The notes under the pieces are model-generated. The model did not search any database, was not told the DNA's origin, and was given only the letters and a program-made list of their open reading frames with translations. Both the position numbers and the translations under genes were made by a program. This document shows positions 11,225 to 22,626 of a DNA stretch of 64,000 bases, one piece after another. The stretch is from Massospora cicadina (lineage: Eukaryota; Entomophthoromycota; Entomophthoromycetes; Entomophthorales; Entomophthoraceae), in NCBI GenBank assembly GCA_022478985.1, contig JAKSZP010012141.1:1-64000 (forward strand), read 5' to 3'. Every line of letters begins with the position of its first letter. Within the stretch, counting starts at the first letter, position 1.

Positions 11225-12710
11225 AACTAGTTACAGATAACATATTAACTGAAACCTGAGTACCATTCTGTCATGAAATGGCAGAAGTTTAGAATGACCT
11301 GCCAGTCAGGATGTGTAAGCACCCAAAAAGCAAGCCAGAATGCCAGAGGCATTGCTGCACCTATGACGTTGTATGGAGCTGGGCATTGGGAAATGATAAA
11401 CCGTTGGTTTAGAGTAATAGTGAACAGCAATCTGAGAACAAACCAAATAAAGACAACCCCAGACACTGATGGTCTTGCTGCAGGGGGTGTTACCACAGGT
11501 ATACTTTCTACAAGGTCACTAGAAGGTGAGTTTAATTCAACAGAGGAGATAAGGGGGCTAATCCTCTCTTGGAAATGGTGGATGTAAGGCCACAAGATCC
11601 CAGTATATCGTTGTCAGATGTTTGAAATAACATAGTGAATTGCCAGAAGTATCTAGATAGCTGAATCTAGTTGACAATAGTAAGGGTCATAGTGACCATC
11701 AGTACTGGTAAAGCCCATCTGGTATAGGGACTGACAGGACACCAGAGAAAAGCCATCGGGATTGTGGCCAGAGGAATATCAATAAAATCAAAAATTGATT
11801 GTTTGAGACAAAGTTTATTGTAAGAAAAGTGAAGAAAATCAACCAACAATTTTCTCAGTGCAATGCAACTGATTAAATAGTGGTTGATTGATGCGGGAAC
11901 AAGCAGGGATTGAGACCCTCAATTATAACCTAATTGGCAAATATTTGGGAATTGGGGAAGATAAGCTCAATGGGAACCAACATCAAAGAATTCAGTGGCA
12001 GGCTGAGTCACTGTTGGTTTGACCTCAAATGCCCAAACCAAGGCTCAACTGCATTTATGATGGTTGGGGCGCAGCATCTGGCCCAATGAGCATTGGGAAT
12101 CCCCCAGGGCCACCTTACATAGGGGCAGTCCCAATTGGTTGAGGATGGGTTCAGGATGCCCAACCCGCCCATGCCCAGTCACTAGGCCATTCATTTGGGT
12201 AAAAGCGTTTCATCAGCCACAATGCTCAATTTGCTGGAAGGGAGCTTCAAACTATTGTCAATGGTATCTGATGCTGCTACCTGCACGTTGGGGATCATCC
12301 CTGATGATTTTGAAAGGGGACTAATTTCAATGATCGTGGTGTTGGCTGAATCAAAACCTTCAGTGATTCTGGCTGATAATCAATCTTCGTTCCTTTTTGA
12401 CTAAGTGAATTACAATCATTAGGCTTGTTTCCTCTCATTTTTGGACTGATTGACTTCATTTTGGCGATCTCAGTGAAAATTTCCCTGATCAGACATACAA
12501 GTTTGGCAAGGTGAGTGTGGGCACTGGGGGAGGGATCTGAATAGGGAGGGCTACATCGATGAATCCCCCCCCCTTGGGTTGGGACCATCTAGTACTAAAA
12601 AAAAAAAAAATAGGGAGGGCTGTTACCCAGCGCTCATCTACCATGTGGGCAAGGTCACTCTGGGTGACGAGGGGTGCAGCCACCCTCTTTGGAGCCTTTT
12701 TACTTGGATA
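11225..12710. other. Insert M: unidentified ~1.5 kb block inside LINE fragment N
   Basis: LINE homology stops near 11220 and resumes near 12710, so this block is a later insertion. On the minus strand it holds two hydrophobic open stretches (11595-11245 and 11849-11667), rich in Leu, Ile, Phe, Trp and Pro with few charged residues. A short phrase LGMGGLGILNPSS lies near 12150. I recognise no domain, LTR end, terminal inverted repeat or clear target duplication. The possible edges GATAAGAAAT and GATATGGGAA are only loosely alike. It contains micro-insertion 1. Confidence 0.5.
12553..12609 (+). mobile_element. Micro-retroposon copy 1 (57 bp, full 5' end)
   Basis: Flanked by a perfect 12-bp duplication ATAGGGAGGGCT (12541-12552 and 12610-12621). 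The insert starts ACATCGATGAATC, has a C-run, then TTGGGTTGGGACCATC, TAGTACTA and a run of A. The A-run abuts the second duplication, as in target-primed insertion of a polyadenylated RNA. The 5' start is identical to copies 5 and 6. Confidence 0.9.
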
Positions 12711-13559
12711 TGGGAAGAGGGCCCGATTGACACACAGGGGACGTTCCCTGGGACTTACACATTCCCAGGATTGATTACCTGGATCATATGGATATATCAT
12801 ACAGCCTGGAGACCCAAAGAATGGTCTGGAGATACACACACCACTAACTATTACAACCCAGGATATGTGCACATGTATGGAGATGCATGCATATATTGTA
12901 TTGCATGGCAGAACAATCAAACGCTGCCCACTCTTCATTCACAATATATGACCACTATGGAAGCTTAGTACACCACCTAGAACAATGTTTAACACTGGCA
13001 GCTATCTGGAAAGAGGTCAAGCGCCTATTCCGTCAAGACAATGGACAACCATTTAGTTTAGCTAGAAACATGTTTGCTCTCAACATGGAGTTAACTATTA
13101 ATTTATTTTTTGGGCATTAATAGTAGCAATAGCACTATGGACAATCCATACTATAGTATTTGATTCATTTACAGGAGCAACGCCTACCCTCCAAGAAGTC
13201 ATCAATCATCTTCACTACCATATATTAAAACATTTTTAAGCATGGTCGTTTTGGAAACATGACCCCACGAAACAGAAAATATAATCAATTTATGGTTCCC
13301 ATATTGTTCCTAAATATTGACTCATTCCTTCAATCATGCCGTATCCAAGTATAAGCCAGCATAAATCCCCCCATCGTCCTAAACCTGACAGTCCTGGCGG
13401 ACAACAGGAGGGGCTATGAGCCCTCTGGGGTGTCCTTTAATTATTCATATTTTTATATTGTTATTTTGTATTATTATATCAGAAGTATATGTACCCAGGT
13501 TGACCTTCCCCAAATAAATAGATGATGCATTGTTCCTTGGAATTCACAACTGTCAGTGT

Positions 13560-14060
13560 TTGCACCCTCAAAGGAATCCCCCAACTTTTTTTAATTTTGC
13601 CAGTGGTGGCAGAGAACGTTTGCCAACTTGATAATAAATTTTGGGAATGATACAGTCCATATAGATCAAAATAATGTACTTATTATTCTTGGTCAGGTAT
13701 GCTTACCCATTCCAGTGTTAGAAAAATGACAAAGTTCCCTATGAAAGTGAGAATATTATTTTGAAAGTAGCACTGGACCCCATGCTGTCACTTGAGTTTG
13801 GTGCTGATCAATATTTTGTAATTCTGGCTGGGCAGAACTATGGCAGGTGTAGTGACAAGAAAGGTGGTGAATTGTAAGGGCAAGGAGTTAAAGATACCTC
13901 AAGATGTAGCAGTATGCAGGCCCACTGTCTCATAAAACTTATTATGATCTACATTGGGGAAAGCCTTAACTTCTTCGCAAATTTTGTCAAAATAATATTA
14001 GTTGGAGCCCCATTATTGATGATGGCTCAAACTTTTACATAATTCACCCAAATATCAGCA
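13560..14060 (-). pseudogene. A protease remnant
   Basis: Minus strand. The pieces AIINNGAPTNIILTKF (about 14025-13980) and VLPSQNYKILISTKL (about 13790-13745) line up with the protease of element B, which has AIINTGAPS and VLPNSNYDLLIGTAF. The active-site D[ST]GA is read here as NNGA, so the catalytic Asp is lost. Translation is broken by stops, and LINE fragment N follows directly. Confidence 0.7.
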
Positions 14061-15673
14061 TAAATGCAATCAGAATGGAAAAATATTGTACATTTAATAA
14101 ATGGCAGCATCAAAAGGGTGGTTAACTGGGCAGGTAAAACTGCTTCCACCCTAGTGCAAGTTTTGTGTTCAAAACCTGTAATGGCTAGAAAAATTCTTGA
14201 AGTGGTATATTTGTCCCAAGGGCAACCCGCCTCAAATATTTTTTTAATAAATGGCAGCATATTTACCAAATTGAAAGATTACAAAAACTATTTAGCTATT
14301 TTAAAAGATCATTCTTTAAAGGTAGCCATAGAGATTGAAACTTTATCATTTAAAGGACTATTGGCTTCCATTTGTGATGTTGGGGCTTTCAGCTTATTTA
14401 GATAAGATCACACCACTTTTTAACCATTTCTGGCTTGGCAGTTCTTGCTTGTGAGTGGGTAGCTACAAAAACCCACTCAGGGGGAACATGAGTGAAGGCG
14501 GAGGTATACTTTTCCACATTACTCCTCCTGATCTTTTTCCAAGCAGGATACTTTTTTGTCAGCAGGGACAACCACATTAATTTTGTCAGGTTTAGTGTGG
14601 CAGAACTGTGAAATATGGTCAAATTTTTACACTTTTAGCAGATGACCTAGTTTTGCATGTTGCTTTTGTGGAGTTTTTAAACAAACTAACTTGAACTTCA
14701 GGGTTGTCACCCATTCTTTCTTTATTGGTGAATTTCCCTCATAACCTATAGAAACAGTGCTAGTGTTATGAAAGTTCTTGTTGGGTCATCAAAGGTGGCC
14801 CCACAAACTCGCAAAATTTACCATTTGAGCTGTCTTTATATCTGCAGTCAGAATGGGGATCACAACCTGATATAGCTCTTTATATCCTTGCAGAGCTGGA
14901 CTTAGTGGCATTTTGGGCGGCAAAATTGGTCAATGCTCATGCACTCATAAGTATCTGTGCTTCCTGATAGAAGCAACTGGCATAGGCTTCATTAGACTCA
15001 TCACTTTGGAACTGGATGCTGAGGAACACCTTTTTCCGGTTGGAGAGGTGCTCTGGACTGACAAACTCCCCTGTGATTGAAACCTTCACTTATGCATAAG
15101 TCCTTTTGCTGGCAGCTAAATGGGAAAGAATGATATTATGGCTCACTGTGTTAAGGTTTTTACATAGTACTGCCTTCTGCTGATCCCTTCACCCCACCAT
15201 GGCCATATTAAACAACTTGAAGGACACTGTGATTTTTTCTTTGAAATTATGGCAGTTTTAGAGTTGCCCAAAATTCCAGAGTCTCAGGGGATTGCTGCCA
15301 ATCTTTGGTCTCCAGCTGGTGGTTTGCATGGAAGAGGAAAAGCACCATATGGGTAAGGTTCTGGGGTCCTTTTCACCTTTCATATACGTGACTAATTCAT
15401 TATAACTGTCATCTCTGGACAAGGAACTTTTTTGGATAACACAGATCCATTTTCAGAATCCTTGTGACTACAGTTGGTGTCCCCTTCTAACTTAGATAAA
15501 TGATCAGCGTTGGGATTTTCCCACCTCTTGTGGCTAGATTTCCATGCCTTCAACTTTTGGTACTTCTGCAAAAGCTCCTCCAGTTCTTTGGTAAGCCTGC
15601 AGAGTTGGTCAGTATTATTGTTCATGGTTTAACTAATAGCATTACTTGATCTTGTGCTTTGATCATGCCTGAC
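14061..15673 (-). pseudogene. A gag, main part
   Basis: Minus strand. It starts with a coiled-coil-like segment at 15625-15392 (KELEELLQKYQKLKAW), followed by capsid-like pieces KVSITGEFVSPEHLSN and FQSDESNEAYASCFYQEAQ near 15060-14950. The last pieces match the F..R.Q..NETLTAFAE capsid motif of element B in position. Frames change repeatedly. The extreme N-terminal part lies at 25298-25680 on the far side of C and B. Confidence 0.72.
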
Positions 15674-15678
15674 CCCTG
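15674..15678. repeat. Target duplication CCCTG, first of three
   Basis: CCCTG borders the left LTR of C. The same five bases follow C (19382-19386) and follow B (25293-25297). Together they mark the junctions A/C, C/B and B/A. Confidence 0.85.
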
Positions 15679-16499
15679 TGTTGAATGGTTGACTGGGTCT
15701 AAAGTTGTCAGTTACTATAAACCAAAAACATCCTAAGTATATCTGAACTTGAATTTGTGGCCTAGCAATTTCACTTAATAATATTTGACTATGATGACAT
15801 GGGCTCAAGGGCTTTGTTGGTTAGGTCAGACTTAACATTAAGTTTTGACTTAATGACTTGGGCACGTGAGCTTTGTTGGTCTATGTCAAAAATACTTTTC
15901 AATGTTGGTCGAGTTTTTGATCAAATTAGTTACTAATTAGTGATATGAATCACCTTGGTATGTGCTGCCAATTGCTTGTGAAAGAGAATCGGTTCAGCTA
16001 TTTGCAGACATGTCCAAAACGCCATCTTGAGAATGATGACATTATTTACACTAACCCTGAGGCCGTGCAAGATGCCCTGAGTCAAAGTATGTATAGACCC
16101 TCAAATGAACATTTTACGTGATCCTCTGGCCAAGTGCTATTGAAAATGAGACGTCATGGGTAAGATGTGGTGAACATCAAACCCTATAAATTATCTCCAA
16201 GTTGATGCTAATAAAAACATTCAACTATTACTTCTAGTTTATAGTTTAAAATATAAGCTTTTTAAGTTAAATACTTTACTTTGTATTATCTGAAAATTTA
16301 CTTGGGATCAGTAAGATCAGAGCAGCGTGCCATCATCCAAGTAATGACAGGAGAATACAACTTTGAAGTGTTATTACCAAGGAGTTATATATTGAACCAT
16401 AGTCACCATCTTGTCTATTGTCGTCATACAATAGACTTACAAAACTCCATCACACTGCAGAAGAAGAACCAGACATCTGAAGAAGACCAAAATTCAACA
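15679..16499 (+). repeat. 5' LTR of element C (821 bp)
   Basis: Starts TGTTGAATGG, ends TTCAACA, and is followed one base later by the primer-binding site. Pairs with 18562-19381 over its whole length. Confidence 0.95.
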
Positions 16500-16500
16500 A

Positions 16501-16519
16501 GTGGCGCTCATGGCTGGGA
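16501..16519 (+). promoter_or_regulatory. Primer-binding site of C
   Basis: GTGGCGCTCATGGCTGGGA lies directly downstream of the 5' LTR. It begins TGG after one base, as expected for pairing with a tRNA CCA end, but differs from the TGGTGCTCACTACAGGGGT type used by most neighbours. Confidence 0.75.
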
Positions 16520-16539
16520 ATGCAGATGGTGACCACGCT

Positions 16540-17690
16540 GAGCAGGAGAGCAACCCCTGACTATATCAATTTTTCAAGGATGAATTTACAAAATTCCAAA
16601 GCTCAGAGGACATAATGAGTCATCAAAATAATAATCTCACTGAAGAAGTTTTCTATTAATGAGGCAAACAATGACCTACATTAAGAAGTGAATTGGTCAA
16701 AGAAGAAAATCATAGAAAAAGATCAAGTGATTTCTGCTTTTCAATTGCAAATGACCAATCTGAATGAGAAAATTGCAATATTGAATGTTTGTCAAAGCCA
16801 GCATGCCCAAAGCGAATTTACTGATAGTGATGCCTCTGAACATTATGAGATTAATGGGCCACGCTGGCAACTGCCACGTAGAATGGTTGCTTTGTCCAAA
16901 CAAAGTTCCACTAACTGTGATACAATGCCTCAGCGCCCTAGTACGCCTGGCTCAAGTGAACAAAGAAGTAATCATGATAACCATGGACGGGAAAGTGATG
17001 ATTTCAAACCAGCAAACCTGCCTGCTTTTGACAAGAATGGAAATATAGTCACTTTTATCAAGCGCTTTGAAATGGCCATGTATGGGTCCAGTGACCGTAA
17101 CAAAGCGGCCACTATGATCAACTGCTTAGATGAATGGAGCATTGAGTAAATTATGCCTCATTTGGATGAGAACCCAACCTATGCCAAAGTCAAAGGGGCC
17201 GTGTTTCATGAATTTGGAGGACCAGAATGAATGTCAATCAGAAAATCCAAATTCATGAATATCAGCTTTAAGAAAAATGAAACAATTAATGAATTTGCAG
17301 ATCATTTCTATTACTAAGCTCAAGTTCTCCTATGCGCAAAGGCTATGGTTGATTTTGATGCTAAGATTGCACTAGAACATGCAGTAGAACCTTACCCAAA
17401 TTTATCAAACACTTTATTGCCTGCTTTTGTGAAAAACCTTGCAACATCTGAATTGATTGATTATTTGCACAGATGTTCAAAAAATTATGGCCCTCCTAAT
17501 ACTGGGTACAGATCAGGACCTGCTGCCTATGCTGGAAAGCCCTTTGAAAACAATATTGACATTAATCCGCCTGTAAAAAATAAACAAAACTCAAATACAA
17601 GGACCTCACGCTCATTAAATGAAATTACTTGCTATAACTGCAATTGTAAATAACACTATGCTTCCCAATGCCATCAGCGTGGTGTTAATG
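16540..17690 (+). pseudogene. C gag with a CCHC knuckle interrupted by a stop
   Basis: Best preserved gag of the window. The open stretch 16688-17149 contains a hydrophilic N-terminal half followed by capsid residues NIVTFIKRFEMAMYGSSD, and 17345-17653 contains LLPAFVKNLATSELIDYLHR. Its capsid resembles F gag (FDMTMFGYGNRQK). At 17629-17670 the zinc knuckle reads CYNCNCK, a TAA stop, then HYASQC, so the C-X2-C-X4-H-X4-C spacing survives around a nonsense codon. Other stops occur near 17149 and 17228. Confidence 0.85.
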
Positions 17691-18129
17691 TAGTCCTTTC
17701 AATAACGCACATGTGGAGGGAAAAGAACAAGCACAATAGATGCGGGACAATCTATTGTGCCAAAAACACCAGTTCCAACTGACTGACATGAAAACATGGG
17801 CCATAAGGCCTCAATTTTTAGCAATATGAATTCTATGTTAGCACCAAATGAAGAATTTATGAACATACATGTGGTAACTCGCTCTCAGAGTAAGGGTGTC
17901 ATACCTGAAGTCTCTGAAGTAGTTGCTAAACCATATGTGCAAAAGATATTTGAAAATTTTAAGCTGAGGGGCTGAACAATGCATCAGATACCCCAATCTT
18001 GAAAAGGGTGAATATAACTATGCCAATTGACACATTCATCAATGAATGTTATAGTTTTGGAAATACCCTGAAGCATATTCCTAACTTGCAGGATTCTTTC
18101 CATATCCACTTAGTAAGCTCTATTGATTC

Positions 18130-18230
18130 TTATTAAAAAGAAGGAAAAAAATGAAAAATGAAAAAAATGAAAAATGAAAAATAAATATAAAAATTAAAAA
18201 ATGATAAACTTATAAAAAACAATTAAGAAC
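18130..18230 (+). repeat. A-rich low-complexity tract in C
   Basis: Repeated units of the type AAAAATGAAAAA over about 100 bp, just downstream of the last gag-like stretch. This is probably replication slippage. No coding potential. Confidence 0.85.
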
Positions 18231-18548
18231 AATAAATTTAATTAATAATTACAAAGCCTTATCGCCACTTAAGCTAATATCCCTGTTTTGGGAGGGGGAG
18301 AAATTGAAATCAAAGCCAAGGGGGACATTTAAAGTTTGCCAAGGGTTGCTGGAGCTGCAGCAGGCATAGAACCCAAGAAATGAATGCAAAACACCTGAGC
18401 TAACTGTAGCATGCAGCATGTAATTGTGGAGTTTAAGAAGAAAGGTTAATCCAGGGCCAAAAGGCTATTAATGTAACATCCTATTCTGAAGGTTGATAAA
18501 AATTGGATTTTGTGATTTAAGAAAAAAACCCTCCACTTTTATCCAGTC

Positions 18549-18561
18549 AAGGAGGGGGAAG
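18549..18561 (+). other. Polypurine tract of C
   Basis: AAGGAGGGGGAAG immediately precedes the TGTTGAATGG start of the 3' LTR, which is the expected plus-strand priming site. Confidence 0.85.
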
Positions 18562-19381
18562 TGTTGAATGGTTGACTGGATCTAAATTGTTGGTTACTAT
18601 AAACCAAAAATATCCTAGATATATCCAAACATGAATTTGTGAACTAGCAATTTCACTTAATAGTATTTGACTATGATGACATGGGCTCAAGGGCTTTGTT
18701 GGTTAGGTTAGACTTAACATTAAGTTTTGACTTAATGACTTGGGCACATGGGCTTTGTTGGTCTATGTCAAAATTACTTTTAATGTTGGTCGAGTTTTTG
18801 ATCAAATTAATTACTAATTAGTGATATGAATCGCCTTGGTATGAGCTGCCAATTGCTTGTGAAAGAGAATCGGTTCAGCTATTTACAGACATGTCCAAAA
18901 CGCCATCTTGAGAATGATGAAATTATTTACACTGACCCTGAGGCCGTGCAAGATGCCCTGAGTCAAAGTATGTATAGACCCCCAAATGAACATTTTACGT
19001 GATCCTCTGGCCAAGTGCCATTGAAAATGAGACGTCATGGGTAAGATGTGGTGAACATTAAACCCTATAAATTGTCTCCAAGTTGATGCTAATAAAAAAC
19101 ATATAACTATTACTTCTAGTTTATAGTTTAACATATAAGCTTTTTGAGTTTAATACTTTACTTTATATTAGTTGAGAATTTACTTGGGAACAGTAAGATC
19201 AGGGCAGCGTGCTATCGTCCAAGTAATGACAGGAGAATACAACTTTGAAGTGCTATTACCAAGGAGTTATATCTTGAACCATAGCCACCATCTGGTCTAT
19301 CATCTTCATACAATAGACGCTCAAAACTCCACCATACCGCAGAAGAAGAACCAGTCATTGGAATAAGACCAAAATTTAAAA
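18562..19381 (+). repeat. 3' LTR of element C
   Basis: Starts TGTTGAATGG. The end is slightly mutated (TTTAAAA where the 5' LTR has TTCAACA) and is followed by the target duplication CCCTG at 19382-19386. Confidence 0.93.
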
Positions 19382-19384
19382 CCC

Positions 19385-19888
19385 TGCATTATGAAATTGG
19401 TGGTATTTAAGAGATACGCAGCAGAATTTTTCTCAGAGGTCAACCCACTGAGCAATTGGGACCAAAAATGATGTGATGATCATCATCCTTGAAAAAACAG
19501 ATTAAACTCAAATAAATAAGGATCACTTGCTCCCACAACTCTCTTTTTATTTAATATATTTAATACAGCAGAATCTCGCTTTTTCTGCTTACTCTCCACA
19601 ACTAGCAACCTCCTCCCCTTAATCATCTCATCCTGCCTATATTGTAGCAAATTCGGATGCTACCACTTCCATGGCTTAGTAATTTAATTAACCATATCTC
19701 ATTGATTCCACCAATTCTTTATTCATTAATTTCACAATCGCCTATTTCAAGGTGATTTCCCAACAATCCAATATTGCCTCATTTTGAGGCGCTCAAATTA
19801 CTATAACTCATATCAAATCTCAGCAGATTCCATCCCTATCGCCATAATGAATTAGGGCTTATCATCCAGTCATATTGGAATTGTGACA
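19385..19888 (-). repeat. 3' LTR of element B (504 bp)
   Basis: In plus orientation it starts TGCATTATG and ends TTGTGACA. It pairs with 24793-25292 (shared GCTTATYRTCCAGTCATAT, CCCACAACTCTCTTTTTA). On the minus strand it is preceded by the purine-rich tract AAAGAGAGGGTAA. Confidence 0.9.
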
Positions 19889-21160
19889 TTACCCTCTCTT
19901 TGACTGGACAATAAGGCTCCTATTGCTAATTGCCCAGAGGAACTTCTCATGCACTCAGTTGATGATACACCACTAGTGGGGTCCTTGATAGTATATGCAT
20001 CCATACCTGTCTTCTCAATGACTTTGAATGGCCTGATCCAGATACTGACCAGCATGTGTTTCCAGCCAAACCCATGTTGATCATGGAATAGGACCATGTC
20101 TCCATCTTTGAACTGTGCTTGGCCACTTTGCTGTACCCGATTGGCAGTCTGGCTTTTGATTCTCTTGGCTAAGCTTAACAAGTACGCTTCTGTTTGTAAT
20201 TTAATCAGCATATTTGTTAGAATGGTCAAATAGCATTGCAGATACATCCCGTTGGTGTCCTCTACACAGGCATATAGGAGCGCGGGCAGAGCGGGGTGCC
20301 ATCCATGAAGCAATTGGAATGAGCTTTTCCCCATGACAGAATGTTAGCTAATTTTGTAGGTGAACACCAAGGTAGAAAGGAGGGTACTCCAATTGGAGGC
20401 CCTATCAGTAACCAGCTTCTGGATTACGTTCACCAGGGTCTTATTAACCCGTTCAACCATTCCGTTGGACTCAGGGTGATACAGAGTTGTAGAACCCCAC
20501 GGATGGCCATCAGATCATTAAGCTTTGGGAGAATGTGAGAAGTGAAGTTAGTTCTGTTATCAGTAAGGAGGAACTGAGGGCAGCCATGCCGCTGAATAAT
20601 GCATTCCATGATGAATTTGGCCACTGTGACTTCCCCTAAGTCTTGTATTGCTCTGGCTTAAACCCACCGGGTCAAGCGGTCAATTGAAACCAAAATGCAC
20701 TTAAAAAATTGGCTCCCATTGACAGAGGGCCAACATCATCTAGGGAAACCGTATGCCAAGCAAAGTGTGGCTTCACTAACTGGTATGAGGACTTTTGGCG
20801 GAATGGCTTTTCCAATTGGCACTGGTGACAGGAGGAGATAGTGTCAAGCACATTAAAGTTCATGCTTTCCCAGTAATACCAAGGCTGCAATAATTCCAGA
20901 ACCTTGTGCATGCCCCCATGCCCAATGGCCCTATGTGCGCTCAAGATAACAGTTGGGCAGGTGGAAGTTCTTGGGATATTCACAGTAGTGTCCCCTATCC
21001 ACTTATATAATTCCCCATTTTTCTGGAACTTATTGGCCCTTATCCCATCCAATACCTTGATGACTGGTTGTGGTTCATCATCGTACTTGCCACTAAGCAT
21101 TTTATCAAACATTATATCACTCAGATCTGCCATAACTGCAATCGTGGGTAATCTCAATAA
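19889..21160 (-). pseudogene. B integrase
   Basis: Minus strand. At 21157-20672 an open stretch of 161 residues holds the connection and the H2C2 domain: HRAIGHGGMHKVLELL, PWYYWESMNFNV and SSCHQCQLEK (HHCC intact). The core at 20624-20430 has RHGCPQFLLTDNRTNFTS (catalytic Asp kept, the usual DNG read as DNR) and a degenerate SPTEWLNGLIRP where STNGLVERVN is expected. The C-terminal domain is 20334-19870 with MGKSSFQLLHGWHPALPAL and IWIRPFKVIEKTGMDAYTIK. The protein is in three frames. Confidence 0.92.
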
Positions 21161-22626
21161 ACAATCAGCATTTTGGTGCTTTGCTCTGGGTTGGTGAAGA
21201 ATTTAGAAATTGTATGCCTGCAGTTTAAGAGCCCATCAAGAAGACGCCCTTCAGGCTCTTTAAGATTCTATAAACAGCATAACGAGGCATGCTCCATTAC
21301 AACTTTGAATTTCACTCAATGCAAATACACCCAAAATTGCTTATAGGCGTAGATCACCACCAAGCACTCCTGCTTGGTCATAGTATAATTGTGCTCATAA
21401 CTGTTCAAACTATGACTACAGTATTCTATGGGCTCTTTTCTCCTTCCTCATCTTTTTGGGATAGGACTGCCCCTACAGCGGATAGGGATGCATCCGTCTG
21501 AACAATAAACTCTTTTTTTTAATTGGGATAGCATAACACTGGCGCACTGGTTAACGCCATTAAAAGTGTATCAAAAGCGCGTTGCTGACGTTCCATACAT
21601 TCAAACATAGTGTCCTTTCTTAATAACTCAAATAGTGGGCCCCCAATACAGCTGAAGTTAGGGTTGAAGCGCCATTAATATATGACCATTCCCAAAAGAC
21701 CAGTATAACCTGCTTACTGTTGGGTGGGGGCAGTTTTTGAATAGCTCCCACCTTGTCTGGTTGAGGTCTCAGCCCTGTGGCGTCAACCCCAAACCCCATG
21801 TACTCCAGCTGATCCTTAAAGAAGTGGCATTTCCAGAGTTTGATCATGATGTTGGCCTTAGCGAGCTGACAAAATACAGCTTATAAATGGTCAAGGTGTT
21901 CAGAGAAGGTTTGGGAGAAAAATTGATGTTGTCAAGATATACAAGGACGCACAACAGCTTTAGGTCCCCAAGAATAGAGTCTATCGCCCATTGAAACGTA
22001 GCCAGGACATTACACAGCCCTTGTGGCATCCAGGTTGGTTGTAAAAGACTCTTGGATGTGATTAAAGTGCACTTCTCCTGCTTTGCTGGTGGCAACTAAA
22101 AATGCCAGTAGCCCAAGATCAGGTCCATAGCTAAGAAAAAAGCTCCACCTAGCTGATCCAAAGCGTCGTCAATCCGCTGTAAGGGATATGAGTCATTTTT
22201 GGTGATGCTGTTGAGCTTTTGGTAGTCAATCACTAGATTTTTAATACCGTCCTTCTTTTTACAATAAGAACAGGAGAAGCCCATGGACTTTTGACAGTTC
22301 AAGCATCCCTTGCGCTACTAACTTGTCAATTTCCTCAATTACTACTTCTTCCACCACCCTCAATCAGCAGATCGGCCTTGATCTGATGGGAGGATGATCT
22401 CCAGTGTTCAGCCTATGAGCTACCCCCACGCACATCCTAAATAATAGTCGTCAACAGTAAAAATCTCTTCATATTTTTTAAAATAAAGCGATTGCCTATC
22501 ATTCTGTGGTTTTGACAGCTCCATTAATTCATCGCATGATACAACTGCCATTACACTGATCTGTGGCTTGAAAGGTAGATCAAATTCCTCCAGCGACCCA
22601 AATTCATGAACCAAAAAAATCCTCAA
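21161..22626 (-). pseudogene. B reverse transcriptase and RNase H
   Basis: Minus strand. Pre-RT segment 22626-22420 (YFKKYEEIFTVDDYYLGCA). RT fingers 22302-22096 (KKKDGIKNLVIDYQKLNSI, FFLAMDLILGYWHF, where the first catalytic Asp of the palm is present). The next open stretch 22095-21844 has WMPQGLCNVLATFQWAID and VLVYLDNINF, so the YLDD box reads YLDN and the last catalytic Asp is lost. Thumb 21847-21620. RNase H (about 21590-21180) is present only as fragments ending in WALKLQAYNF. Confidence 0.9.

Larger units (their letters stand above)
10190..13530 (+). mobile_element. LINE fragment N: 5'-truncated copy of the LINE L family, split by insert M
   Basis: Plus strand. It matches LINE L from the RT palm to the 3' end. 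Matching stretches in order: VYGQPPVKIMAFSDD (about 10290-10335; L has LGQAPVKMMAFADD), KTEIILLGKYQTNW near 10434-10475, MRLETLFCPRRNGGMGL near 10850-10900, LIKYLESHPDASGPHGTP near 11055-11110, DYLDHMDISYSLETQ near 12770-12815, and AAIWKEVKRLFRQDNGQPF near 13000-13055. The 3' end, GGTTGACCTTCCCCAAATAA at 13499-13518, corresponds to the L terminus. Three in-frame stops and several frameshifts were seen. About 1.9 kb of LINE remains once insert M is removed. The 5' border and target duplication were not resolved. Confidence 0.85.
15679..19381 (+). mobile_element. Element C: young gag-only LTR retrotransposon
   Basis: LTRs 15679-16499 and 18562-19381 are the most alike pair in the window (roughly 95% by eye, mostly transitions). 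Primer-binding site, gag, polypurine tract and 5-bp target duplication are all present, but there is no protease, RT, RNase H or integrase. The whole internal region is only about 2.06 kb. C must therefore have been mobilised by enzymes supplied in trans, or it lost pol after insertion. The sound boundaries favour a non-autonomous element. Confidence 0.92.

Noticed and set aside
11273..11587. Plus-strand 104-residue open stretch in M as the real gene
   Set aside because: It and the minus-strand 116-residue stretch cover the same bases. Neither has a recognisable motif, so no CDS is called.
12559..12968. Long plus-strand open stretch of 129 residues starting inside micro-copy 1
   Set aside because: It runs from the micro-retroposon through insert M into LINE N in a frame other than the LINE frame, so it is a composite with no biological unity.
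18134..18220. A-rich tract in C as a LINE poly(A) tail
   Set aside because: No LINE 3' sequence precedes it and no flanking duplication was seen. The repeated ATGAAAA units point to slippage.
22000..22110. B reverse transcriptase as a possibly active enzyme because long frames remain
   Set aside because: YLDD reads YLDN, the protease site reads NTGA, and several stops and frameshifts are present.
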